In this document: positions 8,920 through 16,361 of the stretch, in pieces
Numbering within the stretch: the first letter of the stretch is position 1
How the letters are laid out: every line of letters starts with the position of its first letter
Assembly: GCA_020849665.1 (NCBI GenBank)
Contig: JADLFX010000029.1
Location: 1 to 32,677 of the forward strand
Direction: 5' to 3'
Length of the DNA: 32,677 bases
Source of the DNA: Planctomycetota bacterium
GTDB taxonomy: Bacteria; Planctomycetota; UBA1135; UBA2386
Program-made: the position numbers and the translations under genes
The notes under the pieces: generated by a model
Told to the model about the DNA's origin: nothing
Database searches by the model: none
What the model saw: the letters and a program-made list of their open reading frames with translations, nothing else

Positions 8920-10002
8920 TCAGGCGCGCGCCGCGATCACGAGGTCCTGGTAGCTCGCCTGCCGGGGCCGCCCGCACCAGAACCCCGGCGCGTGATCGAT
9001 CGGCTCCAGGCGCGCGTCGCGGAGCCAGCGTTCGAAGTCCTCCCGGACGAATCCGACCGCGGCCTCGGGCTCCTCGGGCTTGGTGATCTTGCACTCCGGT
9101 CGGACGTGGATCAGCGGTTGCGAACTCCGTCCCGCGGCGATCAGGCCCTCGGACTCCGGCGTGAGCAGGAACGCCGTGAGGAGCACCCTGCCGCCGGGCC
9201 TGAGCACGCGCCGGATCTCCGCCAGGTAGCGGCGCACGTCCGGCGGGAACATGTGCGTGAACACCGAGGTGAGGAACACGAGGTCGAAGCTCGCCTCGGG
9301 GTACGGGAACGCGAACTCGGAGGCGCGCAGGCGGCCGTTCGGGTTGTAGACCGAGTTCCAGAGGTCCACGGCCTGGAAGCGCACGTGCGGGAACGTGGGC
9401 GTGAGCGCGCTGCTCGCCGCCGCCACGAGGTGCGCGACGATGTCGAAGCCCTCGTAGCGGCCCGGCGGACGCAGGTAGTACGCGAGCGGGTAGGCCATCC
9501 TGCCGCAACCGCATCCCACCTCGAGGACCGAATGCTGCGGCTGGAGCCCGGTGCGGGTCAGGAAGTAGCCGAGGAACTCGTAGCAGGCGCGGAACGCGCC
9601 GCCGGTGACCTGCAGGTCCTCCTTGCGCGGCAGGGGCACGCGCGGCTCCACCAGGGTGAAGAGGGGGGTTCCCGTCCGGGCTCCGCTGCGCGGGACCACC
9701 GACACCAGCTGGTTCGCGAGGTCCCATTCCGGGGACGCGCCCACCTCCACACGGAAGCGGGCTCGCTCCGCGCCGGGGAGACCCGGATGGGCCTTCGCCA
9801 CGTCCGGGCTGGGCTGACCCACCCGGTGCGGCGCCTGGAGCTCGCGGTCGCCCACACGCGTGGTGAGGCCGTCGATGACGACGCCTGCGGGGGCGATCCA
9901 CCAGCCGGAGAGGATGTGGCCGCCCGTGGGGGAGCGTTCCGCCTCGACCAGGCCGAAGGCTGGGAAGGGGGGGGCCACCGGTTCGGAAGGGCTGCTGCGC
10001 AC
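8920..10002 (-). CDS. Class I SAM-dependent methyltransferase with N-terminal beta domain
   Basis: Protein of 360 residues. SAM motif I is VLEVGCGCG at residues 159-167; later motifs include FDLVFLTSVFTHMFPPDVRR and EIRRVLRPGGRVLLTAF, placing it in the Methyltransf_11/25 group. The first 90 residues hold HILSGWWIAPAGVVIDG and ending PDVAKAHPGLPGAERARFR. This resembles the small beta domain fused to glycosyltransferases and methyltransferases in surface-polysaccharide clusters, so a glycan substrate is plausible but unproven. No ATG fits; I chose the GTG at 10002. A -10-like TATCCT lies 9 nt upstream on the same strand and no Shine-Dalgarno is visible, so the message may be nearly leaderless. 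The gene diverges from the serpin gene. Methyltransferase assignment is firm, start less so. Confidence 0.8.
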   Translation of the reverse strand: MRSSPSEPVAPPFPAFGLVEAERSPTGGHILSGWWIAPAGVVIDGLTTRVGDRELQAPHRVGQPSPDVAKAHPGLPGAERARFRVEVGASPEWDLANQLVSVVPRSGARTGTPLFTLVEPRVPLPRKEDLQVTGGAFRACYEFLGYFLTRTGLQPQHSVLEVGCGCGRMAYPLAYYLRPPGRYEGFDIVAHLVAAASSALTPTFPHVRFQAVDLWNSVYNPNGRLRASEFAFPYPEASFDLVFLTSVFTHMFPPDVRRYLAEIRRVLRPGGRVLLTAFLLTPESEGLIAAGRSSQPLIHVRPECKITKPEEPEAAVGFVREDFERWLRDARLEPIDHAPGFWCGRPRQASYQDLVIAARA

Positions 10003-10011
10003 GATGCGCGC

Positions 10012-10041
10012 AGGATAGGTGACCGGAACGAGGGGAATGAA
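10012..10041 (-). promoter_or_regulatory. Putative promoter of the methyltransferase gene
   Basis: On the minus strand TTCATT (10041-10036) is followed after 18 nt by TATCCT (10017-10012). The GTG start at 10002 begins 9 nt after the -10 element, so transcription would start almost at the start codon. The -35 match is weak. Confidence 0.4.
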
Positions 10042-10189
10042 CCATGCGGAAGGTGATTCGTCCCGGAACCCGGCTGCGGTGGGCGGGTCCTTGCCCGCCT
10101 GCGCCGCAGGCCGGGCGGAGTCGTCTGACCCGACGGGGCCGTCCCCGCTCCGTCCACCGTCCGGCCGGTCCCCACCCGACCCTTCCCAC

Positions 10190-11407
10190 ATGCAGATCCT
10201 TCCCACCCTCGCCGCCGTTCTCCCGCTCCTCGTCCTCGCTCCCGCGGCCCAGGAGCCGCCGCGCGCGAAGCCCGCGCCCGGGCCCGCGACCGGCGCGGTC
10301 GCCGCGGGCAGCAACAGCCTCGGTGCCCGGATGCTCGCGGAGCTCCTGGGCAAGGACCCTGCCGCCGCCAGGAACGTATGCGTCGCACCGGCCAGCATCG
10401 CGGTGGCGCTCGGCATGCTCTGGAACGGCGCCTCCGGCGAATCGGCCGCGCGCCTGGGCCGGCTGCTGGGCTACGAGGGGATGTCGGCCGCGGACGTGAA
10501 CCGCGGCTGTGCGGCCCTCCTGGCCGGCCTGAGCGACCGTGGCGGCGTCAGCCTGCGCAGCGCGCAGGGCCTCTGGCTGCGCCAGGGCGTGCAACTCGAC
10601 GGGGAGTACCTCGCCAGGATGCGCGCCCACTTCGCGGCCGAGGTCACCACCGCCGACTTCTCCCGGCCAGAGACGCTGCTCGCCATCAACTCCTGGGTGA
10701 AGGCACGCACGGCGGGGCGGATCCCCGAGGTCCTCGATCGGATCCCCGCCGACGCGGTGCTCTACCTGATCAACGCGATCTACCTGAACGCGCCCTGGCT
10801 GGATCCCTTCGAGGCGAAGTGGACCGAGGACCGCCCGTTCCAGCTCGTCAGCGGCGCGAGCGTGCCGGTGCCCACGATGGTCCGCAACGGCGAGTACGCC
10901 ATCCACGAGACCAAGGAGTGGTCCGCGCTGCGTCTGCCCTACGCCGATCGCCGCACCAGCATGGTCGTGCTCCTCCCCGGCGCGGGCCGCAGCGTCAGCG
11001 ACGTGGCCGCGTCGCTGCCCCTGGCCGAGGTCCTCGAATGGGTCGATGGCGGCAGGGTCAAGCGCGGCCGCTGCACCGTGCAGCTGCCGCGCCTGCACGT
11101 CGAGTGGGGCCAGGACGTGCTGCCGGTGCTGCAGCGCCTGGGCGTGGCGGACCTCGCGGACCCGGAGCAGGCCGACCTGAGCGGTCTCGGCACCGGCATC
11201 CCGCTCTTCGTGAGTCGCGTCCTGCACCGGACCTGGCTCGAGGTGAACGAGGCGGGCACCGAGGCCGCCGCGGCCACCGTGGTCGAGGCGCGCGCGGGGG
11301 GGCGTCCCAAGATCTTCGCCGTGGACCGTCCCTTCGTGTTCCTGATCCTCGACGAGGCGCAGCGGCTGGTGCTCTTCGCGGGCGCGATCGTGGATCCGCG
11401 CGCTTGA
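10190..11407 (+). CDS. Secreted serpin (serine protease inhibitor)
   Basis: Protein of 405 residues with a Sec signal (MQILPTLAAVLPLLVLAPAAQ) and a complete serpin body of normal length. Visible serpin signatures are NVCVAPASIAVALGMLWNGA near the start, LYLINAIYLNAPW in the middle, the reactive-centre hinge LEVNEAGTEAAAATVV, and the closing FAVDRPFVFLI. The hinge is the small-residue type found in inhibitory serpins, so loop insertion should work. Counting from hinge Gly356 (P15), P1 falls on Gly370 in EARAGGRP, with Arg at P3 and P2'; if the loop is one or two residues out, an Arg would be P1 and trypsin-like proteases the target. It probably guards the periplasm or surface. I see no Shine-Dalgarno. 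It stands alone, divergent from the methyltransferase gene. Confidence 0.92.
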   Translation: MQILPTLAAVLPLLVLAPAAQEPPRAKPAPGPATGAVAAGSNSLGARMLAELLGKDPAAARNVCVAPASIAVALGMLWNGASGESAARLGRLLGYEGMSAADVNRGCAALLAGLSDRGGVSLRSAQGLWLRQGVQLDGEYLARMRAHFAAEVTTADFSRPETLLAINSWVKARTAGRIPEVLDRIPADAVLYLINAIYLNAPWLDPFEAKWTEDRPFQLVSGASVPVPTMVRNGEYAIHETKEWSALRLPYADRRTSMVVLLPGAGRSVSDVAASLPLAEVLEWVDGGRVKRGRCTVQLPRLHVEWGQDVLPVLQRLGVADLADPEQADLSGLGTGIPLFVSRVLHRTWLEVNEAGTEAAAATVVEARAGGRPKIFAVDRPFVFLILDEAQRLVLFAGAIVDPRA

Positions 11408-11746
11408 GTCGCCGGCGCACGCGGGCAAGGCGACGCCTCAGGCGGCTCCTCCGGCCGCAGCTGCGTGCACGGCCACGGCCTCCGCGAAGCGTGCGTCGCC
11501 TGCCGGGCCGGACGTCCGTGCGCACCGCGCGGGAGCGAGCTCGGCGGGGTCCCGTCCAGCCCCCAGCCCGCGCGCGGCACCCACGGTGCCACCGGCTCCC
11601 TGACGGCCGCCACACGCCGGCCGGATGCGTCGCGCGCGCGAGGGTTGCCGCACGCGCTGCGTGCCGCGCCGCGAGGACCGAGGCAGCCCTGGGAACCTGG
11701 GCCGGCGCGTAGGATGATCCATGCCCACACCCGCGGAGCAACTTGC
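11408..11746. other. Gap between serpin and methyltransferase/TPR genes
   Basis: No gene is supported in these 339 bases. GTCGCC (11408-11413) can pair with GGCGAC (11429-11434) directly after the serpin stop, a weak terminator candidate. TAGGAT (11710-11715) is a possible -10 element for the next gene, but no good -35 lies 16-18 nt upstream. Confidence 0.35.
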
Positions 11747-13204
11747 ATGCAGTCGGATCTGTTTCTGCAGCGGCCGTGGCGGACCCGCCAGGACGCCGTC
11801 GCTGATGCGCCGTTCGGTTTCCTGCAGATGGGGGAGAGTCATCTGCTCTACCACCTGGCCCGCGACTACTGCACGGGGGCCGGAGTGATCGTCGACGGCG
11901 GTTCGTTCCTGGGCCGCTCCGCGTACTGCTTCGCGCGCGGGCTCGAGGATCGCCCCGCGGGCGGCCCGCCCATCCGGATCCACTGCTTCGACAACTTCCT
12001 GGTCAACGACACATACACGGCCCACTCGATCCGGGAGCGCCTGGGAGTCGAACTCGCCCTGGGTGCATCCACCCGCTTCCTGTTCGATCGTGCGGTGGCC
12101 AGGGTCGGTTCCTGGATCGAGGTGCACGAGGGAGACCTGCTCCGGATCCAGTGGGCCCCGCGTCCGATCGAGGTGCTCTTCGTGGACGTGGCCAAGTCCA
12201 AGGCGCTGGGCAGCAGGGTCCTCGAGCTGTTCTTCCCTTCGCTGATCCCGGGGCGCTCGATCGTGGTTCACCAGGACTACCACCATCCCTGGCTGCCGCA
12301 CATCCATGTCGTGATGGAGTATCTGGCGGAGTACTTCGAGTTCGTCGAGCCGCGGATCGACGAGTCGGCGGCGTTCCTGCTCAAGACGCCGATCCCCCGC
12401 GAGCGTCTGGCGCACGCGATCGCCTATCCGTTCTCGTACCCCGAGCAACGTGCGCTGATGGACCGCGCCCTCCAGCGGTTGCCCGAGGATTGCCGGGCCG
12501 TGGTCGCGCTGGCGCGTGCCTGTCTGGTCGGGACCAACGATCGGCCGGCGGAAATGCGTCGTGTCGTGGAGGAGGCGATCGCGAGCGCAGGCGCGGCATC
12601 GCAGGACCCCATCTGGTGCCGGTATCGCGATCACGTGTTGAACATGCTCGAGGAGCGCGAGGGTTGGGCCGCCCTGGAGGCCGGCGATGCCCGCCGTGGC
12701 CTTGCGCTGGCCGACTCCTACCTGGGTCGCAACCGCCTGGATTCGAGTCCCCATGTCCTGCGCTTCCACTGCTGCCTCCGCCTGGGCGATCTCGATGCCG
12801 CCGAGCACTCCCTGAACAAGGCATTCGAGATCGACAGCGGCCTGCGCCGTGGCCGCCTGCACAAGGCGCACCTCCACCTGGCCAGGGGGAGGCTGGCGGA
12901 CGCCGAGCGCGAGGCGATCGAGGGACTGCGCGAAGCCCCCGAGGACCCCGGGGCCTCTGCCGAGTACCTGGCGATCTGCACCAGGTCGTGGATCGAGGGC
13001 GGTCGTCTTAGAGAGGCCAGGGCGATCCTCGACGACCTCGGCCGGTCCGAGCCGACGAGTCCCTGGTTGGTGATCGCACGGGCGACGATCGATCGCCAGT
13101 CGGGGGACTTGCCGGGGGCCGTTGCCCGGCTGCGGGGTGTCCCCGCGAGCAGCCCCGCCCGTGAGCTCGCGCAGCGACTGCTCACTTCCTGGCAACAGAA
13201 CTGA
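11747..13204 (+). CDS. Methyltransf_24-type methyltransferase fused to TPR-like repeats
   Basis: Protein of 485 residues. The first 230 or so form a class I SAM-binding domain of the Methyltransf_24/cephalosporin-hydroxylase-like type: AGVIVDGGSFLGRSAYCFARG is motif I, IHCFDNF ends strand 2, and VLFVDVAKSKALG with GRSIVVHQDYHHPW form the late strands and active-site region. Residues about 260-480 are alpha-helical with TPR-like repeats (LGDLDAAEHSLNKAFEIDS, ARGRLADAEREAIEGLREAP). Such fusions are typical of enzymes that modify sugars or peptides in surface-polysaccharide or natural-product pathways; the substrate is unknown. GGAG lies 8 nt before the ATG at 11747; an in-frame ATG at 11714 has no such site. 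A Kelch-type lipoprotein gene follows after 172 nt. Confidence 0.82.
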   Translation: MQSDLFLQRPWRTRQDAVADAPFGFLQMGESHLLYHLARDYCTGAGVIVDGGSFLGRSAYCFARGLEDRPAGGPPIRIHCFDNFLVNDTYTAHSIRERLGVELALGASTRFLFDRAVARVGSWIEVHEGDLLRIQWAPRPIEVLFVDVAKSKALGSRVLELFFPSLIPGRSIVVHQDYHHPWLPHIHVVMEYLAEYFEFVEPRIDESAAFLLKTPIPRERLAHAIAYPFSYPEQRALMDRALQRLPEDCRAVVALARACLVGTNDRPAEMRRVVEEAIASAGAASQDPIWCRYRDHVLNMLEEREGWAALEAGDARRGLALADSYLGRNRLDSSPHVLRFHCCLRLGDLDAAEHSLNKAFEIDSGLRRGRLHKAHLHLARGRLADAEREAIEGLREAPEDPGASAEYLAICTRSWIEGGRLREARAILDDLGRSEPTSPWLVIARATIDRQSGDLPGAVARLRGVPASSPARELAQRLLTSWQQN

Positions 13205-13376
13205 GTCGACTCCCCCGATTCCCGGGGTGCCGCGTGGAGGCGACCGCGTCCGGGTCGCGCCCTTGCCGTGGGAAGCTCGCGCACGTGCGCGCGCCCGCCG
13301 CGGCGGGGCCAGCCAGACCGCGCTTTCGCTCCACAGGGTCGAGGGGCACGATCCGACCGGACGGAGGCCGCTCCCC

Positions 13377-15218
13377 ATGATCCGCACCCTCGCCGCGTTC
13401 TCCCTGCTCGTCGCCCTGGCCGCCTGCGACGGCGCCGACGGGGTCTTCACCCCTGTGCGCCAGTTGGGCTGGGCTGGGTCTGCCGCGCTCGAGGCGCGCA
13501 GCAACTTCGCCTCGGCCTACGACGAGCGCCGCGGCGTGATCGTGCTCTTCGGCGGCCAGCCGGAGCTGGCCGGCACCTTCGAGTGGGACGGCACGGCGTG
13601 GCGCCGCGTGGGCACCGGGCCCGAGCCAACGGGCCGGCTGGCCGCGGCCATGGCCTACGACTCGACGCGGGGGGTCACGGTGCTCTTCGGTGGCGTGGGC
13701 CAGGCCGGCGCCAGCGCCGAATCGTGGGAGTGGGACGGCACGCGCTGGACCCAGCGCGGCGCGGGTTCCGCGCCCGAGGCCCGCTTCGGCCACGCGCTCG
13801 CGTTCGACGCGCGGCGCGGGCGCCTGGTCCTCTTCGGCGGCATCGGCGCGGCCGGCCAGCTCCTCGACGACACCTGGGAATGGGATGGCAGCGCATGGCG
13901 GGAGAGCGGCGCGCCCGGGCCCTCGGCGCGCCATTCCCACGCGCTCGCCTTCGATCCGACCCGGAGCGTGACGGTGCTGCACGGCGGAGTCGACGCACAG
14001 GGATTCCCCCAGGGCGAGACCTGGGAGTGGGACGGCACGGCGTGGCGGCGTGTGATCACGGCCACCGCGCCGCCAGCGGTGGCGGGGCACGGCCTCGCAC
14101 GCGACCTCGCGCGCTCGCGCATCCTGCTCTTCGGTGGCCTGGCGGCGACGGGCTGGGCGCAGGACGGGTTCTGGTCGTACGACGGCGCCGAGTGGCGCAG
14201 GCTGGAGGCGGCGCCGCCTCCGGCGCGCGCCTGGCACGGGATGGTCTACGACCAGCGCCGCACGACGGTCGTGGTGTTCGAGGGCACCGGCCTGCAGGGC
14301 GACCTCGCGGACCTGTGGACGTGGGACGGTTTCGCGTGGCGCGAGCGGGCGGCCTCGCGGGCGCCTGCGGCGCGGGTGCACGCGGCGGCGGCGCGCGACC
14401 GCGACGGGCGCCTGCTCCTCTTCGGCGGCGCTACCGCTCAGGGCGTGCTCGGCGACACGTGGACCTGGGACGGACGCGCGTACACGAGGGAGACGCCGCG
14501 CTTCTCCCCCGGCGCGCGCTGGCGGCATGCGATGGCCTTCGATCCGGTGCGCGGCGTGGTCGTGCTGCACGGCGGCCTGGACGCGGCCAACACGATCCAC
14601 GACGAGACCTGGGAATGGACCGGGGCGGACTGGCGCCAGGTCGCGATCGGCGCCGGCCCCGGCGGGCGCGTGGGTCACGGCCTCGCATGGGACGCGGCGG
14701 GCCGGCGCCTGCTCCTCTTCGGCGGGGAGGACGCGCTGGGTGCGCTGGGCGACACGTGGACCTTCGACGGGACCACATGGTCCCGGCTCGACGCGGCCAC
14801 GGGTCCGGTGGCGCGCCACTCGCACGTCCTGGTGCAGGGCTCCGACTCGGTCCTGCTCTTCGGCGGCGCCAGCGAGGACGCGGTCCTCGGCGACACCTGG
14901 GAGTTCGCGGACGGGCGGTGGGTGGAGCGGAGCGTTCCCCTGGCTCCTGGCACGCGCTGGCTCGCGGCCGCCGCGTACGACCCCGCACGTGGCGTGGCGG
15001 TGGTGGTGGGCGGTACGGACGGCCCGACCTCCCTCGCCGAGACCTGGGAATGGAGCGGCGGTGCATGGCTGCAGCGCCCCGAGCGGCCGGCGCCCGCCGG
15101 CCGCTTCGGGGCCGTCCTGGCCCACGTCCCGCGCGTCGAAGGCGTGGCGCTCTTCGGCGGATCCGCGGTGCCGCAGCGCAACCTGGCGGACCTCTGGGTG
15201 TTCGGCGCCCGGCGCTGA
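13377..15218 (+). CDS. Kelch-type beta-propeller lipoprotein, 12 repeats
   Basis: Protein of 613 residues. The N-terminus MIRTLAAFSLLVALAACDG ends in a lipobox (L14-A15-A16-C17), so C17 should be lipidated after signal peptidase II cleavage. The rest is about 12 Kelch-like repeats of roughly 48 residues, each with a VLFGG-type strand followed by DTWEWDGTAWR. Twelve would fill two six-bladed propellers. Two repeats deviate: the fourth and eighth read VLHGG, and the sixth reads VVFEG. Such propellers bind proteins or carbohydrates; no galactose-oxidase copper ligands are evident, so I infer a binding or structural role at the cell envelope. GGAG lies about 10 nt upstream of the ATG. It converges with the DUF72 gene with only 7 nt between the coding regions. 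Confidence 0.88.
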   Translation: MIRTLAAFSLLVALAACDGADGVFTPVRQLGWAGSAALEARSNFASAYDERRGVIVLFGGQPELAGTFEWDGTAWRRVGTGPEPTGRLAAAMAYDSTRGVTVLFGGVGQAGASAESWEWDGTRWTQRGAGSAPEARFGHALAFDARRGRLVLFGGIGAAGQLLDDTWEWDGSAWRESGAPGPSARHSHALAFDPTRSVTVLHGGVDAQGFPQGETWEWDGTAWRRVITATAPPAVAGHGLARDLARSRILLFGGLAATGWAQDGFWSYDGAEWRRLEAAPPPARAWHGMVYDQRRTTVVVFEGTGLQGDLADLWTWDGFAWRERAASRAPAARVHAAAARDRDGRLLLFGGATAQGVLGDTWTWDGRAYTRETPRFSPGARWRHAMAFDPVRGVVVLHGGLDAANTIHDETWEWTGADWRQVAIGAGPGGRVGHGLAWDAAGRRLLLFGGEDALGALGDTWTFDGTTWSRLDAATGPVARHSHVLVQGSDSVLLFGGASEDAVLGDTWEFADGRWVERSVPLAPGTRWLAAAAYDPARGVAVVVGGTDGPTSLAETWEWSGGAWLQRPERPAPAGRFGAVLAHVPRVEGVALFGGSAVPQRNLADLWVFGARR

Positions 15219-15225
15219 CGCGCGG

Positions 15226-16050
15226 TCAGCCGAGGCGCGCCACGAGGTCGCGGATCGTCGCCGGCCCGTGGCCGGCATAGTGGTTGTTGGCGTACGCGTA
15301 GATCACCGGCACGCGCGCGAGGTAGCGCCGCAGGAGCCCCGCCCAGAGGTCCAGGCGCGCGGACTGGTCCACCACGATCCGGTCGAAGCGGTCGGTCTTC
15401 TCCTCCACGGCCTTGCGGTCGCCGATCAACCGCACGTAGCCGAAGTCCGTCGTGAGGAGGTCCAGGCGCTCGGCCAGATCGCATGGGTGCGGCATGTAGA
15501 CCAGGTCGACCAGGACCAGCGCACAGCGGTGGCGCCGCAGAAGGTCGAGGAGCGGCGCGCCGATCCATGCCTTGTTGCGCACCTCCACTCCGTAGCGGAA
15601 GGCCGCCGGCAGCGTGCCGAGGTACGCGTCCAGGCGCTCCAGGAACGGCGCGGCCGATGCGAACGCCTTGCGATTGAAGTACGGGAACTGGAGCACCAGG
15701 GGGCCGCACTTCTCGTGCAGCTCGGCCATGGCGCCGAGGAAGCGCCCGGTGTCTCCGCCGACCGCATCGGGAACCAACAGGCGTGCGGGGTCGGGCGTGG
15801 CCGCATCGCCGCCGTGGACGATCGAGCGCGGGAACTTGGCGCAGAGCGTGAAGCCCGGCGGGGTCTTCTGGTACCAGCCGCGCACCATCTTCGCGTCCGG
15901 GACGCGGTAGTAGGTGACGTCGGCCTCGACCGTGTCGAAGTGCGTGGCGTAGTGGCCCAGGTACTCGCCGGGCTTCGCCCCCTCCGGGTAGAAGACGCCC
16001 TCCCAGCTGGGTTCGGACCACGACGAGGTGCCGTAGCGCAGATGGCCCAT
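15226..16050 (-). CDS. DUF72 family protein (YecE-like TIM barrel)
   Basis: Protein of 274 residues. LRYGTSSWSEPSWEGVFYPE at the N-terminus, YATHFDTVEADVTYYRVP, FTLCAKFPRSIVHGG and the closing IYAYANNHYAGHGPATIR are all DUF72 signatures, in the order expected. The family folds as a TIM barrel related to xylose-isomerase-like enzymes; its biochemical function is not established. It is cytosolic: no signal or membrane segment. The ATG at 16050 gives the usual family start; the frame runs on upstream without conserved sequence. The Shine-Dalgarno is weak. The gene converges with the Kelch lipoprotein and diverges from the metzincin-like gene. Confidence 0.9.
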   Translation of the reverse strand: MGHLRYGTSSWSEPSWEGVFYPEGAKPGEYLGHYATHFDTVEADVTYYRVPDAKMVRGWYQKTPPGFTLCAKFPRSIVHGGDAATPDPARLLVPDAVGGDTGRFLGAMAELHEKCGPLVLQFPYFNRKAFASAAPFLERLDAYLGTLPAAFRYGVEVRNKAWIGAPLLDLLRRHRCALVLVDLVYMPHPCDLAERLDLLTTDFGYVRLIGDRKAVEEKTDRFDRIVVDQSARLDLWAGLLRRYLARVPVIYAYANNHYAGHGPATIRDLVARLG

Positions 16051-16361
16051 GGCTCTGCGAGTGTCGCCGATCGGCCGCGCCGCGGCACGCGCCACGGTGC
16101 GGCAGGAGACGATCGTGCGGCCTGCCGCCGGCACGCGGGCCGCTGGCGCCTGCGCACGGGCGGCCATGCGTGACCTGGTCCGCCGCGCGCGCGCTCCTCG
16201 GGTCGTCGCCGCCGCGGTGGCCGCCGCGATGTCCGTCCCAGGGCGAGGCGCCTGCCCCGGCGCGCTGCCCTCACTGGCGGATGCCAACGGCCGGCGCCAC
16301 GAGCCGATCCCGGCGTCGGGTGGGGTTTGCCGGGGCCGGGGCATGGCATAGCCTGCCCGGC
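16051..16361. other. Divergent intergenic region, DUF72 / metzincin-like gene
   Basis: Apart from the putative rightward promoter at 16327-16354 I see no gene or strong repeat in these 311 bases. No convincing promoter for the leftward DUF72 gene is visible. Confidence 0.4.
16327..16354 (+). promoter_or_regulatory. Putative promoter of the metzincin-like gene
   Basis: TTGCCG (16327-16332) and TAGCCT (16349-16354) are separated by 16 nt. The ATG at 16362 follows after 7 nt, which would make the transcript essentially leaderless; no Shine-Dalgarno is present. Confidence 0.45.

Noticed and set aside
8750..11428. Long minus-strand frame across the methyltransferase and serpin genes
   Set aside because: It is out of frame with the methyltransferase, antisense to the serpin, and shows Arg/Gly/Ala-rich composition without any motif.
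11438..13504. Minus-strand frame opposite the methyltransferase/TPR gene
   Set aside because: Antisense to clear SAM-binding and TPR motifs; no signature of its own.
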